Source: Kofleriaceae bacterium
GTDB lineage: Bacteria; Myxococcota_A; Polyangia; Haliangiales; Haliangiaceae
NCBI GenBank assembly: GCA_018057825.1
Contig: JAGPCY010000025.1
Span: 1 to 64,000, forward strand
Length of the DNA stretch: 64,000 nucleotides
Direction of reading: 5' to 3'
Shown here piece after piece: positions 29,401 through 36,558 of the stretch. Within the stretch, counting starts at the first letter, position 1. Every line of letters begins with the position of its first letter. The translations under genes were made by a program, and so were the position numbers. The notes under the pieces are model-generated. The model worked only from the letters and a program-made list of their open reading frames with translations, did no database searches and was not told the origin of the DNA.

Positions 29401-30362
29401 GCCAGGGTCTCGCGCGGCGCGGCCGGGATCATCGCCGAGTCGCCGAGCTCGATGCCGGTGTAGCGGACCTTGGCGTGGAGCCAGGCGACGATGCGGGCGA
29501 CGGTGGCGCGGTCGCGTGGCCCGGCCAGCTCGGGCGGCAGCTCGATCGGCTCGGCCAGCTTGGCCTCGACCAACCCGCGGTAGTCGGCGGCGACCGCGGC
29601 CCAGGTCGCGCCGGTGGTGAGGCCGACCAGCGGGTTCACCACCAGATCCGACGGCGACGCCGGCGGCGCCACGGTCCGCGCCGCGGTGCCGCGGAGGTCC
29701 CAGCGCAGCTCCGTGCGATCGCCGACCTGGCGCCGGTTCGGCTTGGGCAGGCTCGGGCCGCGGGTCACCAGGGTGATCGGCCGGGCGGTCGGGTGACTGA
29801 TCGTCAACGTGTAGCGCGCGATCGGCTGGTCGCGATTGACCCCCTCCCACGACACCGAGCCGGCCGCCGACAGCGGCTCGCGATCGGTGGTGACGAACTC
29901 CTCCTCGACGACCGCGCCGACGACCAGCCGGGGCAGCGGCACGCTCAGATCGCGGCGGTCGGAGAACACCTGGGGCGACTCCATCACCGCGGGCGCGTCG
30001 TGGATCAGGGCCAGATCGAAGGGCGTGACCGCGCCGTCGGGACCGATAACGCGGCCGCGCACCGTCGGCCGCTCCTGATAGAACGGCCGCCACCCCAGGC
30101 GCAGGGTGCCCCAGTCGTCGGCGCCGACCGCCTGCCGGATCGCGAACACCAGGCGTTCGCGCCGCTCGACCCGGCCGCGGGCGTCGACCGCGATCGCGAT
30201 GTCGTTGCGCAAGACCGTCACCGCCGCGTCAGCGGGGACGGCCTTGGCCGCGGCCAAGAGCTCGGCGGGCGACGCCGAGAACGCGGGTTGATCGAGCGGC
30301 TCCGCGCTGACCGCCGCCGCTGTCAACGCCAACACGAGGGACCAGGACACCACCTTACGCAT
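26421..30362 (-). CDS. large exported DUF3857/transglutaminase-like protein with TPR repeats
   Basis: 1313 residues. Signal peptide (residues 1-20), then a DUF3857-like domain (about 20-260; ends in the RWDLRGT block). A transglutaminase-like core (about 290-420) has Cys in GFGDCKDKATLL, His in GFDHAIVRV and Asp in WIDATED, the family's triad. The remainder (about 600-1313) is helical with repeated ALALNPRH and RALAADPDL units, which are TPR-like. The whole gene may be an exported surface protein of unknown substrate. Reading frame intact. A single gene, with 56 bases to the methyltransferase start. Confidence 0.82.
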   Translation of the reverse strand: MRKVVSWSLVLALTAAAVSAEPLDQPAFSASPAELLAAAKAVPADAAVTVLRNDIAIAVDARGRVERRERLVFAIRQAVGADDWGTLRLGWRPFYQERPTVRGRVIGPDGAVTPFDLALIHDAPAVMESPQVFSDRRDLSVPLPRLVVGAVVEEEFVTTDREPLSAAGSVSWEGVNRDQPIARYTLTISHPTARPITLVTRGPSLPKPNRRQVGDRTELRWDLRGTAARTVAPPASPSDLVVNPLVGLTTGATWAAVAADYRGLVEAKLAEPIELPPELAGPRDRATVARIVAWLHAKVRYTGIELGDSAMIPAAPRETLARGFGDCKDKATLLIALLRRAGFTADVALLSTGPGWDVDPALPGQGGFDHAIVRVVVAGKDLWIDATEDLLPVGQLPVRDQGRRALIAGPGVRALVTTPSGGPADNLVHEVRDYHLAELDGARVIETSTQTGVFADDQRGWVRRTARADLEDALRGYVDGEYSGRFVRLAHSDPDDVATPFSLTVEAERSGLAFTERDQVAVYLSGYDALAKLPDTFTSDDDEIEAAIAERTVDYVWTAPHRYQIENRLHLPPGHTPQSLPPPEIRKLGTMTLTTTHARAGDLYTVKVELDTGKRRITADELRATRAAVQRFGKLDRLHLVIARDAARLLADGQAAAAIAECQRLIALHPGEALHHSQLALTYLATGMGLAARRAATAGTKAEPGAADGWTILGHVLRHDETGRLNLPGADLVSAETALRKALALNPRHQGARLNLAELLAVDRTGVIAVAPARLREATDLRLAAKADGEADQDDVILTLLAFAGDAARLEELGPGMTGAESRRKAAVLSAALRGQSLEPALAGAPPDVRSALATFATGALMVNRAYDRMRQVGRSIQVPALERRMQDRLRPIDPRRIDASDPAMATGALFAAHGGAWPATNRPWTDEVERDRQLDPSSGSIAASMRALPVEVRRDLLIASLTTTVTADGKRGWRVEATIINVHLVFYVANRRGRAVVVGTNQEGAAIGRELAEAVARRDLAWARRLATWLTDDLGPMSKTEVGAFLTRHRGALATAPAATLELVAALILAERDPAWATPRLTSCAGLSERADRASCADRLAIAHRAARRGPEAVAALEALAALLDDSQVVPEAMATALVLANRVPDAIAALDRALAADPDLDRAITRAALVARTDRVAARAAVAAAIAKRPREPQIYNNAAWLQAYLGDPAAVATIEPVITKDASRNARNTYAVALAEAGEPYKAWQQIVTGVGDKTFEDSDWYALGRIAETYGLRDDALAYYRRILGQPGATLIPLAIDFAAQRRAILGAP

Positions 30363-30431
30363 GGCGCGAATCTAGATCGACCTGGCGCAGCGATCTAGAC
30401 GGCCCGCGTCGACCGCGGCACAGTGCCGGCC

Positions 30432-31025
30432 ATGTCCGACGACGTCCCCGTCACCGACGCGCCGCTCATTCACCCGACCGCGGTGGTCGAGCGCGGCGCG
30501 CGCATCGGCGCCGGCACCAAGATCTGGCACTTCGCCCACGTCATGCCCGGGGCCGAGCTCGGCGCCGACTGCGTCGTCGGCCACGCCTGCTACATCGGCA
30601 ACGTCACGATCGGCGACCGCTGCCGGATCCAGAATCACGTCTCGGTATTCGACGGCGTCACCCTCGAGGACGAGGTCCTCCTCGGCCCGTCGTGTGTGTT
30701 CACCAACGTCAAGCACCCGCGGGCCCACGTGTCGCGCAAGGAGGAGTTCGCGCCGACCCGGGTCGGGCGCGGCGCGACCGTCGGCGCCAACGCCACCGTG
30801 GTGTGCGGGGTCACGATCGGCGCCTACGCCTTCATCGGCGCCGGCGCCGCGGTGGCCAGCGACGTCGCGCCCCACGCCCTGGTGGTCGGGGTGCCGGCCC
30901 GGTGGATCGGCTGGGCCTGCCGGTGTGGCGAGCGCCTGCCCGGCTTCGACGGCACCGGCATCTCGACCTGCGGCCGATGTGGCGATCGCTACCGCACGGT
31001 CGGCGCCGGCATCGCGCTGGCGTGA
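30432..31025 (+). CDS. WbpD-like acyltransferase (left-handed beta helix) with zinc ribbon tail
   Basis: 197 residues. Hexapeptide repeats (VVERGARIGAGTKI, GATVGANATVVCGVTIG) form a left-handed beta helix of the UDP-2-acetamido-3-amino-glucuronate N-acetyltransferase type. IWHFAHVMPGAE and FTNVKHPRAHVSRKEEF carry the family's His and Lys residues. The last ~35 residues add two CxC/CGxCG pairs, a zinc ribbon. It probably acts in polysaccharide or O-antigen sugar synthesis, though no other sugar gene is nearby. The ATG at 30432 is used rather than the GTG three codons upstream. Confidence 0.87.
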   Translation: MSDDVPVTDAPLIHPTAVVERGARIGAGTKIWHFAHVMPGAELGADCVVGHACYIGNVTIGDRCRIQNHVSVFDGVTLEDEVLLGPSCVFTNVKHPRAHVSRKEEFAPTRVGRGATVGANATVVCGVTIGAYAFIGAGAAVASDVAPHALVVGVPARWIGWACRCGERLPGFDGTGISTCGRCGDRYRTVGAGIALA

Positions 31026-31035
31026 CCGCGCTCGA

Positions 31036-32049
31036 TCAGCGCGGGCGGTAGTACTCGCGCAGCGCCAGGAGCAGCGCGAGCGGATCGAAGCCGAGGAGCG
31101 CGAAGGGATGCGCGCCCGACTCGCGCATCGCGGTGCGGGCGCGGTCGGCCAGCTCGGCGGCGCGATCGCGGGCGGCCTGGGGCAGGAGCGCGGCCAGGGC
31201 GCCGACCCCGCGCTGGGCGACCGCCGCGACGGTGGCGCTGCCCAGGAGGCCGAGCAGCCAGGCCGGGGCCGGCTCGAGGACGATCCGCTTGGCGTTGACC
31301 TCGCGGCCCAGGGTGTCGGGCGGACCGACGATCAGCTTGTCGATCGTGGCGCGCTCGAGGAAGACCGCCAGGCTGGGCCGGGCCAGGCGCTCGCCGATGG
31401 CCTTGGTGACGCGGCGGTGGGCGGTCTGCCAGTCGCGGGCCAGCTCGGCCTCGGGGACGCGGTCGGCGATCGCGGCGTGGGTCGTCACCACCGCGACGTC
31501 GCCCTTGCGCTTGACCGCGATCACCGAGGCGGCGACCGAGCGGCGATCGTCGGCGATGACGTAGGCGGCCAGGGCGCTGTCGTCCGGGATCAGGAGATCG
31601 AACGTGCGCTGCAAGGGTTCGTAGTGCGGCGCCGGCAAGAGCTCGAGGAGCGCTGGCTCCGACCACACGCCGCGCCCGCTGGCGGCCTTGAGCGCGCGCA
31701 GCGCGGCCAGCCCGGCGGCCGCCAGGTCGTCGTCGACCGCGAGGGTCCGTTCGAGCTCGGCGGTCACGTCGGCCAGGGCCGCGCGGTCGATCGCGACGAT
31801 CGCGCCGACGCCGAGGGCCCGCTTCGCCGCGCGCAGGTTGGCCGGGGTCGGCGGCAGGTGGAGCGCGCCGGGGTCGACCGCGCCGCGGGCGTCGGCGCCC
31901 GCGACCACCAGGCGCAGCACCCGGTCGCCGTCGAGGATCGCCACCGCGAAGCGGGGCGCGGTCCGCACCGGCGGCGGGATCAGGAGCTCGAGCCAGGTGC
32001 GCCAGTGGCGCGGCTCGACGTCGGTGATCCGCAGGTCACGCGCCAGCAT
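31036..32049 (-). CDS. hypothetical protein
   Basis: 337 residues, start ATG at 32049. Not recognised. It begins MLARDLRITDVEPRHWRTWLELL and is mostly helical with many Ala/Leu and a few beta-like stretches (FAVAILDGDRVLRLVVAG). The C-terminus has hydrophobic helices (LLGLLGSATVAAVA, FALLGFDPLALLLALREY) that may be membrane-associated. No signal peptide. It converges on the acetyltransferase 3' end with a ten-base gap and diverges from the barrel gene. Confidence 0.65.
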   Translation of the reverse strand: MLARDLRITDVEPRHWRTWLELLIPPPVRTAPRFAVAILDGDRVLRLVVAGADARGAVDPGALHLPPTPANLRAAKRALGVGAIVAIDRAALADVTAELERTLAVDDDLAAAGLAALRALKAASGRGVWSEPALLELLPAPHYEPLQRTFDLLIPDDSALAAYVIADDRRSVAASVIAVKRKGDVAVVTTHAAIADRVPEAELARDWQTAHRRVTKAIGERLARPSLAVFLERATIDKLIVGPPDTLGREVNAKRIVLEPAPAWLLGLLGSATVAAVAQRGVGALAALLPQAARDRAAELADRARTAMRESGAHPFALLGFDPLALLLALREYYRPR

Positions 32050-32113
32050 GTGTGCAGGCTAACTGTTCGCGGCCCGGCTTGAAAGTCCGACAGGGTCGGG
32101 CCACCCTGCCGCC

Positions 32114-32617
32114 ATGCACAAGAACATCTCGATCGTCACGGGTCTCGGTGCGTTGCTCCTCGGCCTCGGCGCCGCTCAGGCCGGCGGCTCCAAGGGCTCG
32201 ATCGGCGTCGGCGGTGAGGCCCAGATCAACGGCCAGCTCGGCGGCCTGTCGATGAACTACGACATGGGCGAGTTCCACGTCGGCGGCTTCTTCGGGTTCT
32301 CCGACGACGGCGAGGACGACGACACCGACATCGCGATCGGCGGGCGCTTCTACTATCACATCCACTCGTCGGCGATGGCCGACTTCGGCGTCGGTGGCTC
32401 GGTCGGCATCGGCTTCATCGGCGATCGCACGCCGGCGATCGACGAGAACCAGACCTGGGTCTTCATCGAGCCGGGCCTGCAGATGCGCGCCTTCATCGCG
32501 TCGAACGTCGCGCTGTCGTTCACCGGCGGCATCACGCTCGGCGTCGCCGACGCCGAGGGCGTCGCGGTCACCGCCCAGCCGGTCGCCCTGGCCGGCGCGC
32601 ACTATTACTTCTTCTGA
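32114..32617 (+). CDS. small outer-membrane beta-barrel protein
   Basis: 167 residues with a signal peptide (ITGLGALLLGLGAAQA-like, residues 5-23). Then an OmpA/opacity-like barrel of about 145 residues: alternating Gly/aromatic strands such as FHVGGFFGFSDDG and GRFYYHIHSS, ending in HYYFF, a C-terminal aromatic that fits Bam recognition. Probably eight strands. No enzymatic residues. It precedes the P-loop ATPase by 45 bases, with a hairpin between. Confidence 0.78.
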   Translation: MHKNISIVTGLGALLLGLGAAQAGGSKGSIGVGGEAQINGQLGGLSMNYDMGEFHVGGFFGFSDDGEDDDTDIAIGGRFYYHIHSSAMADFGVGGSVGIGFIGDRTPAIDENQTWVFIEPGLQMRAFIASNVALSFTGGITLGVADAEGVAVTAQPVALAGAHYYFF

Positions 32618-32629
32618 TCGACGCCGGCG

Positions 32630-32649
32630 GTCGCCGTCGTCGCGGCGAC
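32630..32649 (+). terminator. possible terminator hairpin
   Basis: A perfect 7-bp stem, GTCGCCG with CGGCGAC, closes a six-base loop between the barrel gene stop and the P-loop ATPase start. No T tract follows, so it would be a weak or Rho-dependent stop, or merely GC-rich chance. Confidence 0.3.
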
Positions 32650-32662
32650 GCCCTGTGGTACG

Positions 32663-33985
32663 GTGTGGTTCGTGTCGCGCGACGCGCTCCTGCGACTCCA
32701 TCAGCTCACCGACGCCGATCGCGCGCCGCCCGACCCCAGCCTGTGCGTCGAGGGCCGGGCCCCGGTGGCGCGGCGGCTCGCCGGGCGGCTCGCGGTCGAT
32801 CCCGGGCTGGCCACCAAGTGCCTGCTGTACGGCGCCCGCGGCGGCGGCAAGAGCACGCAGATGCACGATCTCAAGCGTCGGCTGTCCGGCGTGTTCGAGG
32901 TCATCGACGTCGATCTCGACCGCAGCGGCGTGGCGATCGCCGGCCTCACCGCCTTCGACCTGATGTACATCGTCGGCGTGGCCGCCTTGCGGTTGGTCAC
33001 CGGTAACCCGAAGGCCCAGGACGCGCTGCACCAGGCCCTGGCCCGGGCCTACGTCAGCGAGGACCAGGAGCGCGAGCAGCTCGGCAAGGTCGACCAGGCC
33101 CTCGACGGGATCGTCGGCTTCGGCGAGGCGGCGGTCATGATCACTGCGGCCGTCGGCGGCGTGACAGTGCCCGCGGCGATCGCGGTCGGCGCGATCAAGG
33201 GGGCCAAGCACGGCCTCCGCTTGCGCCGCGGGGCCAAGGAGGTGGTCGCGGCGACCTCGCCGCCGGGCCGCCAGATGCAGGACGCGGTCGAGGCCGCGTT
33301 CGAGGCGGCGCGTGGGGCGACCGGCCGCAAGCTGGCGGTGCTGATCGATGGGCTCGAGAAGGTCAACGGTGGCGCCGCGGCGTGGATGCGCGAGACCTTC
33401 GAGCACACGCGCCTGCTCACCGACACCTCGGTGACGATGGTGGTGGCGGCGCCGCCGTGTCCCTTCACCGACACCAACGCCGCGGCCGACGTCGGCTGGC
33501 GCTCCGAGGTCGTCTACGGCTTCGCCCCCGACGACCTGCCGTCCCTCGAGGAGGCCATGGCGCGGCGGTGCCAGGCCGCGGGCTACCTGGTCCACGACGC
33601 GGCCGTACCGGGGCTGCTCGGGCGGCTCGCCGTCGAGGCCGGCGGCCACCCGCGCCACGCCATGCAGCTCCTCCACGAGTGCGCGGTCAACGCCTTGACC
33701 GATCAGCGCGATGTCCTGGCGGCGCGCGACGTCGACGCCGCGATCCGCGGCCTGCGCGAACAGCTCGAGATGGGCCTGGCCGAGCCGAGCTACCAGGTGC
33801 TCGATCAGGTCGACCGGCGGCATCGGCTGCCCGGAGATGATCTGGCGCCGCGGCTCTTCAGCGACGGTCGGATCTTGGTCCACCCGCCGACCGAGGCCCA
33901 GGCTCACAGCTATCACGTCCACCCGCAGCTCCGCCGCGCGCTCGCGCAGTATCGCGACAGTCTCGATGGGGGCGCCCGCGCATGA
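32663..33985 (+). CDS. P-loop NTPase, first gene of a paired NTPase module
   Basis: 440 residues from a GTG start (another GTG is three codons downstream). Walker A GARGGGKST at 57-65, Walker B KLAVLIDGLEK near 224. Between them is a long helical region containing a hydrophobic segment (AAVMITAAVGGVTVPAAIAV, about 155-175) that could insert in the membrane or bundle with partners. The C-terminal ~100 residues look like a winged-helix tail (AGGHPRHAMQLLHECAVNAL). It resembles AAA/STAND ATPases. ATGA overlap makes it obligatorily coupled to the NACHT gene. No effector domain is recognised. Confidence 0.8.
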   Translation: MWFVSRDALLRLHQLTDADRAPPDPSLCVEGRAPVARRLAGRLAVDPGLATKCLLYGARGGGKSTQMHDLKRRLSGVFEVIDVDLDRSGVAIAGLTAFDLMYIVGVAALRLVTGNPKAQDALHQALARAYVSEDQEREQLGKVDQALDGIVGFGEAAVMITAAVGGVTVPAAIAVGAIKGAKHGLRLRRGAKEVVAATSPPGRQMQDAVEAAFEAARGATGRKLAVLIDGLEKVNGGAAAWMRETFEHTRLLTDTSVTMVVAAPPCPFTDTNAAADVGWRSEVVYGFAPDDLPSLEEAMARRCQAAGYLVHDAAVPGLLGRLAVEAGGHPRHAMQLLHECAVNALTDQRDVLAARDVDAAIRGLREQLEMGLAEPSYQVLDQVDRRHRLPGDDLAPRLFSDGRILVHPPTEAQAHSYHVHPQLRRALAQYRDSLDGGARA

Positions 33986-36558
33986 CCGCCCCGCTCGACG
34001 CCACGGTCGCGTGGCTCGGGCTCGCGACCCGCGGCTGGGGGCTGGTGGTGGTGGCGCCGGGGCAGCAGCGGTCGGTGGCCGAAGCGCTCGCGGCGCGGGT
34101 CCCGACCCGCGCGGTGGTCGCGCTCGATCCCGCGTGGAGCGACGACGAGGACGCGTTCCTCGAGCGCCTGTCCGACGCACCGGAGGGCGGCGTGGTGTTC
34201 GTCGACGCGGCGGTTGGCCTCGAGCAGGAGGTCGCGCTCTGGCGCGCCCTCAACGGCCGCCGCGACTGGCTGGCCGATCGCGGCGTGTGGGTGATCGTCG
34301 CGTCGCATCGTCAGGTCGCGCGGCTGACGGCCCACGCCGGGGACCTCGCGTCGGTGGCGCGGCGCTGCGAGGTCGTCGCGTTCGCGCCCCGGGCGCTGTC
34401 CGAGGTCGAGCAGGCGGTGGCGCGCGCGGAGCTCCACGCCCACTACCAGCGGCGCTTCGGGCGGCTCGATCTCCGCGGCTTCATCCGCAGCGAGCGCGAG
34501 GACGTGTCATTCCCGGTCGAGGCGATCTACCAGCCGCTGCGCGCGAGCAGTGATTCGCGGTATCCGGTGGTCTCCGTCGCGCCGGACCCCGCCGCGCCGA
34601 GATGGCTGTCGATCGTCGACCTGCTGGCGGCGCGGCGCGCGCGCGATCCACGCGTCCCGCACCTGGTCGAGGCGCAGCCGTCGCCGACCCTCCTGGTCGG
34701 TGGCCCAGGCAGCGGCAAGAGCTTCTTCCTGCGCCACTGCGCGATCGCGGCCAGCGGCGCCGCGCGCTTCGCCGGGCAGGATCGGCCGCTGCCGATCTAC
34801 CTGGCGCTGGCGGCGCTGCGCGCGCGGACCGTCGACGGCGCCCTGGTCGACCTCGCCGTCGACGAGCTCCTCGAGGCCGGGCTGGCGGCGGCTCACCTCG
34901 TGGTCGCCGAGGCCGAGGCCGGGCGCGCCCTGTTCCTGCTCGACGGCCTCGACGAGGTCGGTGACGCGCGGCGCGCGGTGGCCGAGCAGGTCGCGGCCCT
35001 GGTGGCGCGCTTCCCGGCCTGCCCGGTGGTCGTGACCTCGCGGCCCGGCGGCCTGGCCGCGGCGGCGAAGGACGCGGTCCAGCTCGAGATCGCGCCCCTC
35101 GACGGGCCGGCGGTCACGGCGCTCCTGTCGGCGTGGTGCGAGCTGTACGAGGTCGAGCGGGTCGGCGCCGAGGCGGCGCCGCGCGGTCGCGCTGAGGGGG
35201 AAGCGCTCGCGCGCGAGGTCCTGGCCTCGCCGGCCATCGACGGGCTGGCGCGGACGCCGCTCCTGGCCACGATCATCGCGATCGTCCACCGCGCCGGCGT
35301 GCGCCTCCCCGAACACCGGGTCGAGCTCTACGAGCACATGACCCGGATCCTGGTCGAGCGCTGGAACCAGCTCCGCTCCCATCAGGTCGAGGCGTCGCCT
35401 CCGGTCCGGGTCGCCGACGCGCTGCGCCTGCTCGGTCCGGTGGCGCTGCGCCTGGTCGAGCAGGGGCGCGACGGCGCGGTCGATGAGGCCGCGCTGCGCG
35501 GCATGCTCGCGCCGGAGCTGGCCCGCGGCGCGGTGCGCGGGTTCGTCGACGTCGACAGCGCGCTCGCCACGTTCCGCGACAGCCTCGGCCTTCTGGTCGA
35601 GCAGGCGCCGCAGGTCTACGGCTTCCTGCACAAGACCTTGGCCGAGTTCCTGGCGGCCCACGAGCTGGTGCGGACCGGTGGCCTGTCGACGCTGGTCGCC
35701 ACCGGCGAGGCCTTCGCGCCGCGCTGGCGCGAGGTCGTGCTCCTGGCCCTCGGGATCGTGGGCACAGTCCACGCCAACGATCGCTTGATGGAGCAGTGCG
35801 TGACCGGGTTGATCGCGGCCGCGCGGAGCCGGCGCGCCGGGCGCAGCGAGGACGTCCCGGCGCTCCTGGCCGGGGTCCTGGTGGACGATCCCGACCTGAC
35901 CCCGGACCTGGCCGACGCGCTCCTCGATGAGCTGGTGCCAGCCTGGTGGTTCGACGCCTTGCCGGGGGAGTTCTCGGCGTTCCGGCGACTGCGCGACGTG
36001 CCAGGGCGGTGGAGCGAAGGGCTGTCGAAGCGGCTCGACGCGGCCTACGCGGCGGGGCTCCGGATACCGGTGACCGACGCGAGCGATGTCGTGCGGCTCA
36101 CGGATGCCTACTCGCAACTCGAGCGCGTTTCACGTCCGAGGTGGTTGTGCGAGTGGATGGTGCGCTGCACGGTGTCGCCGTGGAAGTCTCTATCGGGCCA
36201 CCTCCTTGAGGAGGACGGCCAGGTGGACGTTGGCTCAGGTCTCCTCATGACCTGGGTGTTGGCGCGCGCGGTGGCGTTGGGTCTAGGCAGGGCATTTCGA
36301 GTCGAGGCTGGCAAGGTGGTGGAGATCGAGGTTCGTGAGGTGAGAGACCTCGAAGCGTCGCTGCCCTCGCTGTTGACCTTCTTTCTCTTCGAACCGCCGG
36401 TCGAGAAGCGCGCCGCGCTCCTCCCTCCGCTCCTCGAGCTCTGGCGCGAGGTCGCCGCGCGCGATCCCGATGGCCCGGCGCCGCCGGCCTCGGTCGAGGA
36501 GGCCCATGCGATCTACGGCCCGCGGCCGCGGAGCGAACCGGCGGTCGCGGCGCGCTAG
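33982..36558 (+). CDS. NACHT-type STAND NTPase, second gene of a paired NTPase module
   Basis: 858 residues. N-terminal domain (1-160) is an alpha/beta region without Walker A (strands VVVAP, GGVVFVDAAVG, GVWVIVASH; the LNGRRDWLADRGVWVIVAS pattern is common at the start of bacterial STAND proteins). NACHT core: Walker A GGPGSGKS at 240-247, Walker B LFLLDGLDEVGD about 317-328, VVVTSRPGG (sensor) and a helical ARC2-like part with PLLATIIAIVHR and FLHKTLAEFLAAHELV. The C-terminal ~200 residues hold no repeat I recognise, and part has different codon use (36040-36370). Cytoplasmic. Its stop shares CTAG with the convergent GH35-like gene. A role in phage defence or signalling is inference from family resemblance. 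Confidence 0.85.
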   Translation: MTAPLDATVAWLGLATRGWGLVVVAPGQQRSVAEALAARVPTRAVVALDPAWSDDEDAFLERLSDAPEGGVVFVDAAVGLEQEVALWRALNGRRDWLADRGVWVIVASHRQVARLTAHAGDLASVARRCEVVAFAPRALSEVEQAVARAELHAHYQRRFGRLDLRGFIRSEREDVSFPVEAIYQPLRASSDSRYPVVSVAPDPAAPRWLSIVDLLAARRARDPRVPHLVEAQPSPTLLVGGPGSGKSFFLRHCAIAASGAARFAGQDRPLPIYLALAALRARTVDGALVDLAVDELLEAGLAAAHLVVAEAEAGRALFLLDGLDEVGDARRAVAEQVAALVARFPACPVVVTSRPGGLAAAAKDAVQLEIAPLDGPAVTALLSAWCELYEVERVGAEAAPRGRAEGEALAREVLASPAIDGLARTPLLATIIAIVHRAGVRLPEHRVELYEHMTRILVERWNQLRSHQVEASPPVRVADALRLLGPVALRLVEQGRDGAVDEAALRGMLAPELARGAVRGFVDVDSALATFRDSLGLLVEQAPQVYGFLHKTLAEFLAAHELVRTGGLSTLVATGEAFAPRWREVVLLALGIVGTVHANDRLMEQCVTGLIAAARSRRAGRSEDVPALLAGVLVDDPDLTPDLADALLDELVPAWWFDALPGEFSAFRRLRDVPGRWSEGLSKRLDAAYAAGLRIPVTDASDVVRLTDAYSQLERVSRPRWLCEWMVRCTVSPWKSLSGHLLEEDGQVDVGSGLLMTWVLARAVALGLGRAFRVEAGKVVEIEVREVRDLEASLPSLLTFFLFEPPVEKRAALLPPLLELWREVAARDPDGPAPPASVEEAHAIYGPRPRSEPAVAAR

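Noticed and set aside
26421-30362. Several + strand ORFs over the transglutaminase/TPR gene
   Set aside because: Overlap a clear minus-strand coding frame with signal peptide and Cys-His-Asp triad; shadow frames.
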